Source: Citrobacter sp.
GTDB lineage: Bacteria > Pseudomonadota > Gammaproteobacteria > Enterobacterales > Enterobacteriaceae
Reading direction: 5' to 3'
Assembly: GCA_019415335.1 (NCBI GenBank)
Contig: DXKH01000138.1
Coordinates: 1 to 14,758, forward strand
Length of the DNA: 14,758 nt
Part shown: positions 1-10,663 of the stretch, piece by piece
Position numbering within the stretch: the stretch's first letter is position 1
Layout: each line of letters begins with the position of its first letter
Position numbers and translations under genes: made by a program
The notes under the pieces: model-generated
Seen by the model: only the letters and a program-made list of their open reading frames with translations
Databases searched by the model: none
What the model was told of the DNA's origin: nothing

Positions 1-1118
1 AGCATGTTCAGTTCGTCATTGCTCAGTTTGTTACCTGCCAGCAGCATGGCAACGGCGTCCGCAACCGGACGATAATTTTTCTGCTCTTCAACGAATTGCG
101 CAAAATCGTGGAAACGGTTCGGGTCCAGCAGACGCAGACGGGCGAAGTGGCTTTCCATCCCCAGTTGTTCCGGGGTTGCGGTCAGCAGCAGAACGCCCGG
201 CACGTGCTCTGCCAGTTGTTCAATGGCCTGATATTCGCGGCTCGGCGCATCTTCGCTCCACACCAGGTGATGCGCTTCATCGACCACCAGCAGGTCCCAC
301 TCGGCTTCACAGAGATGTTCCAGACGCTGTTTGCTACGACGGGCAAAATCCAGCGAGCAAATCACCAGCTGCTCGGTATCGAACGGGTTGTAAGCATCGT
401 GCTGAGCTTCGGCATAACGCTCATCATCAAACAGAGCAAAGCGCAGGTTGAAACGGCGCAGCATTTCTACCAGCCACTGATGCTGTAAGGTTTCCGGGAC
501 GATAATCAGCACACGTTCAGCAGCGCCAGAGAGCAGTTGCTGATGCAGGATCATCCCGGCTTCAATGGTTTTCCCTAAACCCACTTCGTCAGCCAACAGG
601 ACGCGCGGCGCGTGGCGGCGACCAACATCATGAGCGATGTTGAGCTGGTGCGGGATCAGGCTGGTACGCTGACCGCGCAGGCCGCTGTACGGCATACGGA
701 ACTGTTCGCTGGAATACTTACGCGCGCGATAACGCAGCGCAAAGCGGTCCATACGGTCAATCTGCCCGGCAAACAGACGGTCCTGCGGTTTGCTGAACAC
801 CAGTTTGCTATCAAGGAAAACTTCACGCAGGGCTACGCCGGACTCTTCAGTATCCAGGCGAGTACCGATATAGGTCAGCAAGCCATTTTCTTCTTTTACT
901 TCTTCGACTTGCATCTGCCAGCCGTCATGGCTGGTAATGGTATCACCAGGGTTGAACATCACGCGGGTCACGGGGGAATCACTGCGTGCGTACAGACGGT
1001 TTTCACCAGTAGATGGGAAAAGTAAAGTGACAGTTCGCGCATCCACCGCGACAACGGTTCCAAGTCCCAATTCGCTTTCTGTATCGCTGATCCAGCGTTG
1101 ACCAAGTGTAAAAGGCAT
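1..1118 (-). CDS. rapA: RNA polymerase-associated protein RapA (5' part, truncated by window)
   Basis: RapA (HepA) is a Swi2/Snf2-type ATPase that binds core RNA polymerase and promotes its recycling after transcription. The reading frame starts at an ATG at 1118 with MPFTLGQRW, the E. coli RapA N-terminus. It runs off the left edge after about 372 of the usual 968 residues. Two ATPase motifs are visible: Walker A with G182-K183-T184 (bases 567-575) and the DEAH box at residues 280-283 (bases 270-281). The N-terminal Tudor-like domains lie before them and the rest of the helicase core is outside the window. The gene follows polB on the same strand after a 163-base gap. No frameshift or internal stop is seen in the visible part. 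Plus-strand frames over this stretch are shadows. Confidence 0.97.
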
Positions 1119-1150
1119 ATGTGTTCGGCTCTATATCTTTAATTGCAGGC

Positions 1151-1195
1151 AATAACCACCCGCTACCGTGCTTATGAGGTAGTGGTGTTATTCAG
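1151..1195. repeat. Imperfect inverted repeat (hairpin) in the polB-rapA spacer
   Basis: Bases 1151-1167 and 1178-1192 form arms of about 15 pairs around a 10-base loop, with a small bulge: AATAAC-CACC-CG-CTACC pairs with GGTAGTGGTGTTATT. On the minus strand the hairpin lies downstream of the polB stop and 33 or more bases before the rapA start. No T run follows it, so it is not a classical intrinsic terminator. It could be a leader or processing structure between the two genes. The rest of the 1119-1281 spacer shows no recognisable element, and I could not place a convincing rapA promoter. Confidence 0.5.
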
Positions 1196-1281
1196 GTCCA
1201 GGAATGGAAAGGGCGCTATGGTACTGGATGGCAAAGCATTCGTCACGCATCAAAATGGTATCTGGCGAACTCTTTTTTTGC

Positions 1282-3633
1282 TCAAAATAGCCCAAGTTGC
1301 CCGGTCATAAGTGTAGCAAAATTATCCTCAATAAAAGGGAGTATTCCCTCCGCCACGGGTTGTAGCTGGCGGGTCAGATAGTGTTCGTAATCCAGCGGTG
1401 AACGTTGATAGTCCAGCGGCTCCGGGCCGTTGGTGGTCCATACGTACTTAATGGTGCCGCGGTTCTGATATTGCAAGGGGCGACCGCGCTTATGGTTTTC
1501 TTCATCGGCAAGGCGAGCGGCGCGTACATGAGGCGGCACATTACGCTGATATTCGCTCAGCGGACGGCGAAGGCGTTTTCGGTAAACCAGCCGCGCATCC
1601 AGTTCACCCGCCATCAGTTTGTCGATGGTTTCACGCACGTATTCCTGATATGGCTCGTTGCGGAAGATACGCAGGTAAAGCTCCTGCTGAAACTGCTGGG
1701 CCAGTGGCGTCCAGTCGGTGCGCACGGTTTCCAGCCCTTTAAACACCATCCGCTGTTTGTCGCCCTCCTGAATCAGTCCGGCGTAGCGCTTTTTGCTGCC
1801 GGTATCGGCCCCGCGAATGGTTGGCATCAGAAAACGGCAGAAATGGGTTTCATACTCCAGTTCCAGTGCGCTGGTCAGCCGTTGTTTTTGCAGCGTTTCC
1901 GCCCACCAGGCGTTAACGTGCTGCACCAGTGCACGACCGATTTTCGCTGCTTCTTCTTCCGAATGTGCACCTTTCAGCCAGACAAACGTTGAGTCGGTAT
2001 CGCCGTAGATAACGTCATAGCCCTGCGCTTCAATCAACGTTTTGGTTTGCCGCATGATCTGATGACCGCGCATGGTGATCGACGATGCCAGGCGTGGATC
2101 GAAGAAACGGCAGGCGGTGGTGCCAAGCACGCCATAAAAGGCATTCATAATGATCTTCAGCGCCTGCGAAAGTGGCTTATTACCCTGACGTTTGGCTTCA
2201 TCGCGCCCGTGCCAGATGTTAGTCACAATCTCCGGCAGGCAATGTTTCTCCCGTGAGAACCAGGCATCGAGAAAACCTTCGGTGCTGTGCTCTGGATCAG
2301 GCTGCGCCATGCCTTCCACCAGCCCGACGGGATCAATCAGAAAGGTGCGGATGATCGACGGGTACAGGCTTTTGTAGTCCAGCACCAGCACCGAATCATA
2401 AAGTCCTGGCCGCGAATCCATCACATAGCCGCCAGGGCTGGCGTGTGGCGGCACTTCGCCGAGATTGGGCGCGACATAACCAGCGCGATGCATACGGGGA
2501 AAATAGAGATGACCAAACGCTGCCACCGAACCGCCGTGTCGATCTACCGGCAGGCCGTTCACCGTCGCCCGTTCGAGCAAAAACGGCATGATTTCAGTTT
2601 TGTGGAAGATCTGCGTCACCAGCTCGCAATCTTTCAGGTTATAAGTTGCCAGCGCAGGCTTATCTTCGGCGAAACGGCGGTCAATTTCGTCCATTCGATC
2701 CCACGGGTTATCGATAGATTTTCCTTCGCCTAATAACTCCTGAGCGACGGTTTCCAACGAGAATGAAGAGAAATTCCAGAACGCGGATTTCAGTGCCTCG
2801 ATACCGTCGATAATTAGCCGACCTTTAACCTGAGCAAAAAACACACCGTTTTTAAAGCCGTGCTCGCGCCACTCCAGCTCGCTGTTATCACGCCCCAGAC
2901 GCAGCGGAATACGGTAACGCTCGGCATGTTTTTGCAGCATTCGCAGATCAAACTGCACCACGTTCCAACCGATGATCACATCAGGATCGTAGTTGGCAAA
3001 CCAGGCGTTAAGTTTTTCCAGTAGCTGCGGGCGGCTGGCGACGTATTCCAGTTCGAAATCGAGCGCGGAGGCGTCGCCATTCTCTGGCCCCAGCATATAA
3101 ACGATGCGCTGCCCGCAACCTTCCAGGCCGATGCAGTACAGCTCACCGTGGCGGGTGGTTTCAATATCAATAGAAACCCACTTGAGCGGCGGACGATAGT
3201 CGGGATGCGGTTTCAGACGGGCATTAACGATAGCGTCATTGCGTATATCACCCTCGACCCACACCGGTGAGGTGATAAACCGCTCCATCAGATAGCGTTC
3301 TGGCGGGCGCACATCGGCTTCGTAGACGGTAACGCCACCTTCACGCAGGCGCTTTTCGTAATTCATCAACTGGCGATGGGCGCGACAGTAAAGGCCATAC
3401 ACCGGCTGGCGATGAAAATCCTTTAACGCCAGCGGCGTCAGGCGAAAGCCTTGCTCACCCTGCAAAATATGCTGGGCGCGGGGAACCTGATCGGCGGGAA
3501 TAAACGCCACGGACTCTTGCGGCGCAAGCGTAACCTGCAACGGCCCGTTGTCCGTCGCTAACCAAAAGGAAACTTCGGTTCCTTGCGGGGTATCCCGCCA
3601 GTGTCGGGTTAAGATAAAACCTGCCTGCGCCAC
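1282..3633 (-). CDS. polB: DNA polymerase II
   Basis: This is the family B, SOS-induced DNA polymerase used in replication restart and translesion synthesis, with 3'-5' proofreading. It is 783 residues, the normal length. The start is a GTG at 3631-3633 ([12 protein letters not shown]). Exonuclease motifs are intact: Exo I at D156-I-E158, Exo II N224 to D229, and Exo III Y331-N-L-K-D335. Polymerase motif A is D419-Y-K-S-L-Y-P-S-I, motif B is K493 to Y500-G, and motif C is Y543-G-D-T-D-S. All catalytic acids are present, so the enzyme should be active. It lies 74 bases after araD on the same strand, but has its own promoter and LexA box (3663-3704), so it is an SOS gene rather than part of the ara operon. 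The Shine-Dalgarno is weak (GGA about 11 bases before the GTG). Confidence 0.98.
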   Translation of the reverse strand: MAQAGFILTRHWRDTPQGTEVSFWLATDNGPLQVTLAPQESVAFIPADQVPRAQHILQGEQGFRLTPLALKDFHRQPVYGLYCRAHRQLMNYEKRLREGGVTVYEADVRPPERYLMERFITSPVWVEGDIRNDAIVNARLKPHPDYRPPLKWVSIDIETTRHGELYCIGLEGCGQRIVYMLGPENGDASALDFELEYVASRPQLLEKLNAWFANYDPDVIIGWNVVQFDLRMLQKHAERYRIPLRLGRDNSELEWREHGFKNGVFFAQVKGRLIIDGIEALKSAFWNFSSFSLETVAQELLGEGKSIDNPWDRMDEIDRRFAEDKPALATYNLKDCELVTQIFHKTEIMPFLLERATVNGLPVDRHGGSVAAFGHLYFPRMHRAGYVAPNLGEVPPHASPGGYVMDSRPGLYDSVLVLDYKSLYPSIIRTFLIDPVGLVEGMAQPDPEHSTEGFLDAWFSREKHCLPEIVTNIWHGRDEAKRQGNKPLSQALKIIMNAFYGVLGTTACRFFDPRLASSITMRGHQIMRQTKTLIEAQGYDVIYGDTDSTFVWLKGAHSEEEAAKIGRALVQHVNAWWAETLQKQRLTSALELEYETHFCRFLMPTIRGADTGSKKRYAGLIQEGDKQRMVFKGLETVRTDWTPLAQQFQQELYLRIFRNEPYQEYVRETIDKLMAGELDARLVYRKRLRRPLSEYQRNVPPHVRAARLADEENHKRGRPLQYQNRGTIKYVWTTNGPEPLDYQRSPLDYEHYLTRQLQPVAEGILPFIEDNFATLMTGQLGLF

Positions 3634-3644
3634 GCTGAAAATCC

Positions 3645-3677
3645 AATAAAAAACCAGGCTTGATTATAGCCTGGTTT
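3645..3677 (-). terminator. Rho-independent terminator of araBAD
   Basis: Bases 3651-3659 and 3669-3677 form a perfect 9-bp stem around a 9-base loop. On the minus strand the second arm runs directly into T residues (GGTTTTTTATT). It lies 31 bases after the araD stop, so it should end the araBAD message. The loop contains the -10 hexamer of the polB promoter. Confidence 0.8.
3663..3668 (-). promoter_or_regulatory. polB promoter -10 hexamer
   Basis: On the minus strand the sequence reads TATAAT, a perfect sigma-70 -10 box, 30 bases before the polB GTG. The -35 position (about 17 bases upstream) is a poor match and abuts the LexA box. The inferred start is near base 3656, which gives a leader of only about 23 bases. 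Confidence 0.7.
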
Positions 3678-3688
3678 CGTTTGATTGG

Positions 3689-3704
3689 CTGTGGTTTTAT
3701 ACAG
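3689..3704 (-). promoter_or_regulatory. LexA (SOS) box controlling polB
   Basis: The 16-base palindromic site reads CTGTATAAAACCACAG on the minus strand, matching the LexA consensus CTG-N10-CAG. It overlaps the -35 region of the polB promoter and ends 4 bases before the araD stop codon. polB (dinA) is a known LexA-regulated gene and this matches the site I remember for it. Confidence 0.9.
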
Positions 3705-3707
3705 TCA

Positions 3708-4403
3708 TTACTGCCCGTAATATGCCTTCGCACCATGCTTACGCAGATAGTGTTTATCCAGCAGCGTTTGCTGCATATCCGGTAACTGCGGCGCTAACTG
3801 ACGGCAGAATATCCCCATATAAGCGACCTCTTCCAGCACGATGGCGTTATGCACTGCATCTTCGGCATTTTTGCCCCATGCAAATGGGCCGTGAGAATGG
3901 ACCAGGACGCCGGGCATTTGCGCCGCATCGATACCCTGTTTTTCGAAGGTTTCTACGATGACGTTACCGGTTTCCCACTCATATTCACCGTTGATTTCTG
4001 CGTCGGTCATTTTGCGGGTGCAGGGAATGGTGCCGTAGAAATAGTCGGCGTGGGTGGTACCGGTTGCTGGAATCGACTGACCCGCCTGCGCCCAGATGGT
4101 GGCGTGGCGCGAGTGTGTGTGCACAATGCCGCCAATGGACGGGAATGCCTGATAGAGCAGCCGGTGAGTTGGCGTGTCGGAGGAGGGCTTTTTCGTACCT
4201 TCAACCACTTCACCGGTTTCGATACTGACCACGACCATATCGTCAGCGGTCATGATGCTGTAGTCGACGCCGGAAGGTTTGATCACCAGGACGCCGCGCC
4301 CGCGATCAACGGCGCTGACGTTACCCCAGGTGAGCGTGACCAGGTTGTGTTTTGGCAGCGCCAGGTTGGCTTCTAATACCTGGCGTTTGAGATCTTCTAA
4401 CAT
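3708..4403 (-). CDS. araD: L-ribulose-5-phosphate 4-epimerase
   Basis: This is the last enzyme of L-arabinose catabolism. It converts L-ribulose 5-phosphate to D-xylulose 5-phosphate by a retro-aldol mechanism, in the cytoplasm. It is a class II aldolase-family protein of 231 residues, the standard length. Zinc ligands H95, H97 (HTH motif) and H171 are present, as are D76, D120 and the C-terminal Y229. The start ATG at 4401-4403 follows a near-perfect AAGGAGT ribosome site. It is the third gene of araBAD but is separated from araA by 199 bases of REP repeats, which are expected to affect its share of the message. Confidence 0.98.
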   Translation of the reverse strand: MLEDLKRQVLEANLALPKHNLVTLTWGNVSAVDRGRGVLVIKPSGVDYSIMTADDMVVVSIETGEVVEGTKKPSSDTPTHRLLYQAFPSIGGIVHTHSRHATIWAQAGQSIPATGTTHADYFYGTIPCTRKMTDAEINGEYEWETGNVIVETFEKQGIDAAQMPGVLVHSHGPFAWGKNAEDAVHNAIVLEEVAYMGIFCRQLAPQLPDMQQTLLDKHYLRKHGAKAYYGQ

Positions 4404-4417
4404 GTTGACTCCTTCGT

Positions 4418-4583
4418 GCCGGATGCGCTTTGCTTATCCGGCCTACAAAATCGCAGCGTGTAGGCCTGATAAGACGCGTCGGCGTCGCATCAGGCGGTGA
4501 ATGCCGGATGCGCTTTGCTTATCCGGCCTACAAAATCGCAGCGTGTAGGCCTGATAAGACGCGTCAGCGTCGCATCAGGCGTT
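4418..4583. repeat. Two tandem 85-bp BIME units (four REP/PU elements)
   Basis: Unit 1 is 4418-4502 and unit 2 is 4503 to about 4583. They repeat with a period of exactly 85 bases and are identical except for one G/A difference (in gcgtcGgcgtc against gcgtcAgcgtc) until they diverge at the end of unit 2. Each unit holds two REP sequences in opposite orientation, one beginning GCCGGATGCGC and one ending GCGTCGCATCAGGC. REP hairpins inside operons bind DNA gyrase, Pol I or IHF and stabilise upstream mRNA, here araBA. From memory the K-12 araA-araD gap is 284 bases against 199 here, a difference of exactly one unit. Confidence 0.92.
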
Positions 4584-4602
4584 ACATACCTGATGCGGCT
4601 AC

Positions 4603-6105
4603 TTAGCGACGAAATCCGTAATACACTTCGTTCCAGCGCAGCGCGTCTTTAAACGCTGGCAGGCGGGTATCGTTATCAATCACTGTGATTTCAATGTCGT
4701 GCATCTCGGCGAACTGGCGCATATCGTTGAGGTTCAGCGCATGGCTGAAAACGGTATGGTGCGCGCCACCAGCGAGGATCCACGCTTCGGAAGCAGTTGG
4801 CAGATCCGGTTGCGCTTTCCACAGCGCATTCGCCACCGGCAGTTTCGGCAGGGAGTGCGGTGTTTTCACCGTGTCGATGCAGTTAACCAGCAGACGGTAA
4901 CGATCGCCGAGATCAATCAAGCTGGCGACAATCGCTGGGCCGGTTTGGGTATTGAAGATCAGGCGGGCAGGATCGTCTTTACCGCCAATACCGAGATGCT
5001 GAACGTCGAGGATCGGTTTCTCTTCCACAGCGATCGACGGACAGACTTCCAGCATATGGGAGCCGAGCACCAGGTCATTACCTTTTTCGAAGTGGTAAGT
5101 GTAGTCCTCCATAAAGGAGGTGCCGCCCTGCAGACCGGTTGACATCACCTTCATGATGCGAAGCAGGGCGGCAGTTTTCCAGTCGCCTTCGCCCGCAAAG
5201 CCGTAGCCCTGCTGCATCAGACGCTGTACGGCCAGACCAGGAAGCTGTTTCAGGCCGTGCAAATCTTCAAAGGTAGTAGTGAAAGCGTGGAAGCCACCTT
5301 GTTCCAGGAAACGCTTCATCCCCAGCTCAATACGCGCCGCTTCCAGCACGTTCTGTCGTTTTTCGCCGTGGATTTGTGTCGCAGGCGTCATGGTGTAGCA
5401 GCTTTCGTACTCATCGACCAGCGCGTTAACATCGCCATCGCTGATGGAGTTCACTACCTGCACCAGATCGCCAACCGCCCAGGTATTGACGGAGAAACCG
5501 AACTTGATCTGTGCGGCAACTTTATCGCCATCGGTGACCGCTACTTCACGCATGTTATCGCCAAAACGGCAGACTTTCAGATGACGGGTATCCTGTTTAG
5601 ATACCGCCTGACGCATCCAGGAGCCGATACGCTCATGTGCTTGTTTATCCTGCCAGTGACCGGTAACGACGGCATGTTGCTGACGCATACGCGCGCCGAT
5701 GAAGCCGAACTCGCGACCGCCATGCGCGGTCTGGTTCAGGTTCATAAAGTCCATGTCGATGCTGTCCCACGGCAGCGCCGCGTTGAACTGGGTGTGGAAT
5801 TGCAGCAACGGTTTGTTGAGCATGGTCAGGCCGTTGATCCACATTTTGGCCGGGGAGAAGGTGTGCAGCCACACCACCAGACCAGCGCAACGATCGTCGT
5901 AATTCGCGTCACGGCAAATAGCGGTGATTTCATCCGGCGTGGTGCCCAGCGGTTTCAGCACCAGTTTGCAGGGCAGTTTCGCTTCCGTATTCAGCGCATT
6001 AACGACGTGCTCGGCATGTTGGGTGACCTGACGCAGGGTTTCCGGGCCATACAGATGCTGGCTGCCAATTACAAACCACACTTCATAATTATCAAAAATC
6101 GTCAT
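4603..6105 (-). CDS. araA: L-arabinose isomerase
   Basis: This enzyme interconverts L-arabinose and L-ribulose, the first step of the arabinose pathway. It is a cytoplasmic, Mn-dependent protein of 500 residues, the standard length. The metal and catalytic residues E306, E333, H350 and H450 are all in place. The ATG at 6103-6105 comes 10 bases after the araB stop and has an AAGGA ribosome site overlapping the end of araB, so it is translated in tight coupling with araB. A 385-residue open frame on the opposite strand (5257-6414) is a shadow of araA and araB codon bias. Confidence 0.98.
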
Positions 6106-6115
6106 TGTCGTGTCC

Positions 6116-7894
<1,779 letters not shown>

Positions 7895-7897
7895 ATC

Positions 7898-7915
7898 TTA
7901 TGGATAAAAATGCTA
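7898..7915 (-). promoter_or_regulatory. araI1 half-site for AraC
   Basis: The minus strand reads TAGCATTTTTATCCATAA, identical to the I1 site I remember from E. coli. It is 21 bases centre to centre from I2. Without arabinose AraC bridges I1 and O2 in the repression loop, and with arabinose it occupies I1-I2. Confidence 0.92.
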
Positions 7916-7924
7916 TGGCATAGC

Positions 7925-7946
7925 AAAGTGTGACGCCGTGCAAATA
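7925..7946. promoter_or_regulatory. CRP-cAMP binding site
   Basis: The core is TGTGA (7929-7933), six bases, then GCAAA, with a clear left half and weaker right half of the CRP consensus. It lies between araI1 and araO1 in the known position for CRP activation of both pBAD and pC and for breaking the repression loop. Confidence 0.85.
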
Positions 7947-7951
7947 ATCAA

Positions 7952-7989
7952 TGTGGACTTTTCTGCCGTGATTATAGACACTTTTGTTA
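7952..7989. promoter_or_regulatory. araO1 operator (O1R and O1L half-sites)
   Basis: Two direct AraC half-sites are present: O1R around 7952-7970 (minus strand CACGGCAGAAAAGTCCACA) and O1L at 7972-7989 (TAACAAAAGTGTCTATAA). The site covers the pC promoter, so AraC bound here represses its own gene. Confidence 0.85.
7954..7982 (+). promoter_or_regulatory. araC promoter (pC)
   Basis: The -35 is TGGACT (7954-7959) and the -10 is GACACT (7977-7982), with a 17-base spacer. The start is expected near 7991, giving an araC leader of about 164 bases. The promoter is embedded in araO1 and lies beside the CRP site. Confidence 0.85.
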
Positions 7990-8106
7990 CGCGTTTTTGT
8001 CATGGCTTTGGTCCCGCTTTGTTACAGAATGCTTTTAATAAGCGGGGTTACCGGTTGGATTAGCGAGAAGAGCCAGTAAAAGACGCGGTGACGGCAATGT
8101 CTGATG

Positions 8107-8124
8107 CAATATGGACAATTGGTT
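8107..8124 (-). promoter_or_regulatory. araO2 half-site for AraC looping
   Basis: The minus strand reads AACCAATTGTCCATATTG, the known O2 half-site, within the araC leader. It is about 209 bases centre to centre from araI1, the spacing of the classical I1-O2 repression loop. Confidence 0.88.
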
Positions 8125-8154
8125 TCTTCTCTGAATGGCGGGAGTATGAAAAGT

Positions 8155-9033
8155 ATGGCTGAAGCGCAAAATGATCCCCTGCTGCCGGGATACTCGTTTA
8201 ACGCCCATCTGGTGGCGGGTTTAACGCCGATTGAGGCCAACGGTTATCTCGATTTTTTTATCGACCGACCACTGGGAATGAAGGGTTATATTCTCAATCT
8301 CACCATACGCGGCCAGGGGGTGGTGAAAAATCAGGGACGAGAATTTGTCTGCCGACCGGGTGATATTTTGCTGTTCCCGCCAGGAGAGATTCATCACTAC
8401 GGTCGTCATCCGGAGGCTCGCGAATGGTATCACCAGTGGGTTTACTTTCGTCCGCGCGCCTACTGGCATGAATGGCTTAACTGGCCGTCAATATTTGCCA
8501 ATACGGGTTTCTTTCGCCCGGATGAAGCGCACCAGCCGCATTTCAGCGACCTGTTTGGGCAAATCATTAACGCCGGGCAAGGGGAAGGGCGCTATTCGGA
8601 GCTGCTGGCGATAAATCTGCTTGAGCAATTGTTACTGCGGCGCATGGAAGCGATTAACGAGTCGCTCCATCCACCGATGGATAATCGGGTACGCGAGGCT
8701 TGTCAGTACATCAGCGATCATCTCGCAGACAGCAATTTTGATATCGCCAGCGTCGCACAGCATGTTTGCTTGTCGCCGTCGCGTCTGTCACATCTTTTCC
8801 GCCAGCAGTTAGGGATTAGCGTCTTAAGCTGGCGCGAGGACCAACGCATTAGTCAGGCGAAGCTGCTTTTGAGCACCACCCGGATGCCTATCGCTACCGT
8901 CGGTCGCAATGTTGGTTTTGACGATCAACTCTATTTCTCGCGAGTATTTAAAAAATGCACCGGGGCCAGCCCAAGTGAATTCCGTGCCGGTTGTGAAGAA
9001 AAAGTGAATGATGTAGCCGTCAAGTTGTCATAA
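8155..9033 (+). CDS. araC: Arabinose operon regulator AraC
   Basis: AraC is a dual activator and repressor of arabinose genes. It binds araI, araO1 and araO2 as a dimer and senses L-arabinose. The 292-residue form begins at the ATG at 8155 ([10 protein letters not shown]), with GGGAG at 8140-8144. The frame is open back to 8104, but the extra 17 codons overlap araO2 and are not part of the known protein. The N-terminal arm (to about residue 18) and cupin sugar-binding domain include R38, Y82, H93 and W95. A linker near residue 170 leads to two helix-turn-helix motifs of the AraC/XylS type ending around residue 280. It is divergent from araBAD and represses itself through araO1. Confidence 0.98.
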
Positions 9034-9060
9034 TTGGTAACGAATCAGACAATTGACGGC

Positions 9061-9089
9061 TTGACGGAGTAGCATAGGGTTTGCAGAAT
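9061..9089 (+). promoter_or_regulatory. Possible yabI promoter
   Basis: TTGACG (9061-9066), a 17-base spacer and CAGAAT (9084-9089) lie in the 85-base araC-yabI gap, upstream of the yabI ATG at 9119. The -35 matches 5 of 6 consensus bases and the -10 matches 4 of 6. A bulged inverted repeat (about 9062-9101, GACG to CGTC) covers the same bases and could instead be the end of the araC message, although it has no T run. Confidence 0.35.
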
Positions 9090-9118
9090 CCCTGCTTCGT
9101 CCATTTGACAGGCACATT

Positions 9119-9883
9119 ATGCAAGCATTGCTGGAACACTTTATTACCCAATCCACCGTGTATTCATTGATGGCGGTGGTGTTGGTGGCCTTTCTGGAGT
9201 CGCTGGCGCTGGTCGGTTTGATTTTACCCGGTACGGTGCTAATGGCGGGACTGGGGGCGCTGATTGGCAGTGGCGAGTTAAGTTTCTGGCACGCCTGGCT
9301 GGCAGGGATCGTCGGTTGCCTGCTGGGCGACTGGATCTCTTTCTGGCTGGGCTGGCGTTTTAAAAAGCCATTGCATCGCTGGTCATTTCTGAAGAAAAAC
9401 AAAGCATTACTCGATAAAACTGAACATGCGTTGCATCAACACAGCATGTTCACCATTCTGGTCGGTCGCTTTGTTGGCCCGACGCGTCCGCTGGTGCCAA
9501 TGGTGGCGGGAATGCTGGATCTCCCGGTGGCAAAATTTATTACGCCGAATATTATCGGCTGCCTGCTGTGGCCACCGTTTTACTTCCTGCCGGGGATTCT
9601 GGCGGGTGCGGCGATCGATATTCCTGCCGGGATGCAGAGTGGTGAGTTTAAATGGTTGCTGCTGGCGACGGCGGTATTTTTGTGGGTTGGGGGCTGGCTG
9701 TGCTGGCGGTTATGGCGCAGCGGTAAAGCGACTGACCGTTTGAGTCATTATTTGTCGCGCGGTCGTTTGTTGTGGCTGACGCCGTTGATTTCTGCCATCG
9801 GCGTGGTGGCGCTGGTGGTGTTAATTCGCCACCCGTTGATGCCGGTGTATATCGATATTTTGCGTAAAGTGGTTGGGGTTTAG
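9119..9883 (+). CDS. yabI: DedA-family inner membrane protein YabI
   Basis: This is a polytopic inner membrane protein of the DedA (SNARE-associated/VTT) superfamily. Members are linked to undecaprenyl-phosphate or phospholipid flipping and to membrane energetics, and YabI's own substrate is not settled. It is 254 residues, the usual length. Hydrophobic segments lie at about 14-50, 58-78, 140-168, 178-198 and 218-237. The conserved acidic residue E27, D71 in GDW, and the family motif GRFVGPTRPLVPMVAG (residues 116-131) are present. The ATG at 9119 follows ACAGGCAC, a modest ribosome site. It is co-directional with araC but functionally unrelated, and it converges on thiQ. Confidence 0.96.
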   Translation: MQALLEHFITQSTVYSLMAVVLVAFLESLALVGLILPGTVLMAGLGALIGSGELSFWHAWLAGIVGCLLGDWISFWLGWRFKKPLHRWSFLKKNKALLDKTEHALHQHSMFTILVGRFVGPTRPLVPMVAGMLDLPVAKFITPNIIGCLLWPPFYFLPGILAGAAIDIPAGMQSGEFKWLLLATAVFLWVGGWLCWRLWRSGKATDRLSHYLSRGRLLWLTPLISAIGVVALVVLIRHPLMPVYIDILRKVVGV

Positions 9884-9912
9884 GAGATAGTTTGCACCGG
9901 CGCTGGTTTGTT

Positions 9913-9949
9913 CCCCTCACCCTAACCCTCTCCCCGGAGGGGCGAGGGG
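9913..9949. repeat. GC-rich intergenic repeat / possible bidirectional terminator
   Basis: CCCCTC at 9913-9918 pairs with GAGGGG at 9944-9949, and CCCC pairs with GGGG further inside. It lies in the 81-base gap between the convergent yabI and thiQ stops. Its C-rich CCCTAACCCTCTCCCC form is typical of a family of dispersed enterobacterial intergenic repeats (box C-like, from memory). The position suits a structure that ends both transcripts, but no T run follows on either strand. Confidence 0.55.
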
Positions 9950-9964
9950 GCTGTCCGTGCGCTT

Positions 9965-10663
9965 TTAACCTGTAATCCCCAACAGCGCCGAAGCACTCGC
10001 CTTACCGCTCAACAGCTCATCGGTCTTACCCTGCCAGGCGATGCGCCCATCGGCGACCACCACCGAGCGCGTGGCAATCCGCGCAGCATCTTCCACACTG
10101 TGCGACACCATCAATAACGTCATTTTTTGCTGCTGGCAGCTCGTGCTCACCAGCGTCAACATCTCCTGACGTAACGCCGGATCGAGCGCAGAGAACGGTT
10201 CATCGAGCAATAAAATCGGCTGTTCGCGTACCAGACAACGCGCTAACGCCACGCGCTGTCGCTGACCGCCGGAAAGCTCGCCCGGTAACCGCGCTATTAA
10301 ATTATCAATCCCCATCTGACGGGCAATCGCGTGCATTTTCCCCTGCTGTGCCGCGTTCAGTTTCAACCCCGGATTTAGCCCCAGCCCGATGTTCTGCGCG
10401 ACCGTCAGGTGACTGAACAGGTTGTTTTCCTGAAACAGCATCGACACCGGACGGCGTGACGGCGGCGTCGTGGTGTGATCAACGCCATCGATAGTCAGCG
10501 AACCGCTGGCTGGCGTCAGAAAACCGGCGATCAAATTCAGCAGGGTACTTTTACCCGCGCCGCTTGGCCCGAGGATCGCCACCTGCTCGCCGCGTTCTAC
10601 CGTTAAGCTAAAACGCATCGGCAAATGGTGATAAAGCCAGGTGATATCAGTCAGTTTTAACAT
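9965..10663 (-). CDS. thiQ: Thiamine/TPP ABC transporter ATP-binding protein ThiQ
   Basis: This is the ATPase subunit of the ThiBPQ importer for thiamine, thiamine phosphate and TPP. I chose the 232-residue form starting at the ATG at 10663 (MLKLTDITW), the known N-terminus. The frame is open to 10684, but that adds seven codons inside thiP. ABC motifs are complete: Walker [10 protein letters not shown] (residues 32-40), Q-loop Q78, signature LSGGQ (130-134), Walker B with D154-E155, and H-loop H188. The first 17 bases overlap the end of thiP, so translation is coupled. It is the last gene of the thiBPQ operon. Confidence 0.97.
   Translation of the reverse strand: MLKLTDITWLYHHLPMRFSLTVERGEQVAILGPSGAGKSTLLNLIAGFLTPASGSLTIDGVDHTTTPPSRRPVSMLFQENNLFSHLTVAQNIGLGLNPGLKLNAAQQGKMHAIARQMGIDNLIARLPGELSGGQRQRVALARCLVREQPILLLDEPFSALDPALRQEMLTLVSTSCQQQKMTLLMVSHSVEDAARIATRSVVVADGRIAWQGKTDELLSGKASASALLGITG

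Noticed and set aside
612..1025. 137-residue plus-strand frame within rapA
   Set aside because: It is antisense to a certain gene, with no domain or ribosome site.
4418..4583. CRISPR-like direct repeats
   Set aside because: The two copies abut with no spacers and consist of inverted REP elements, so this is a BIME.
8104..8154. Longer AraC N-terminus starting at 8104
   Set aside because: It overlaps araO2. The known 292-residue protein begins at 8155 with a good GGGAG site.
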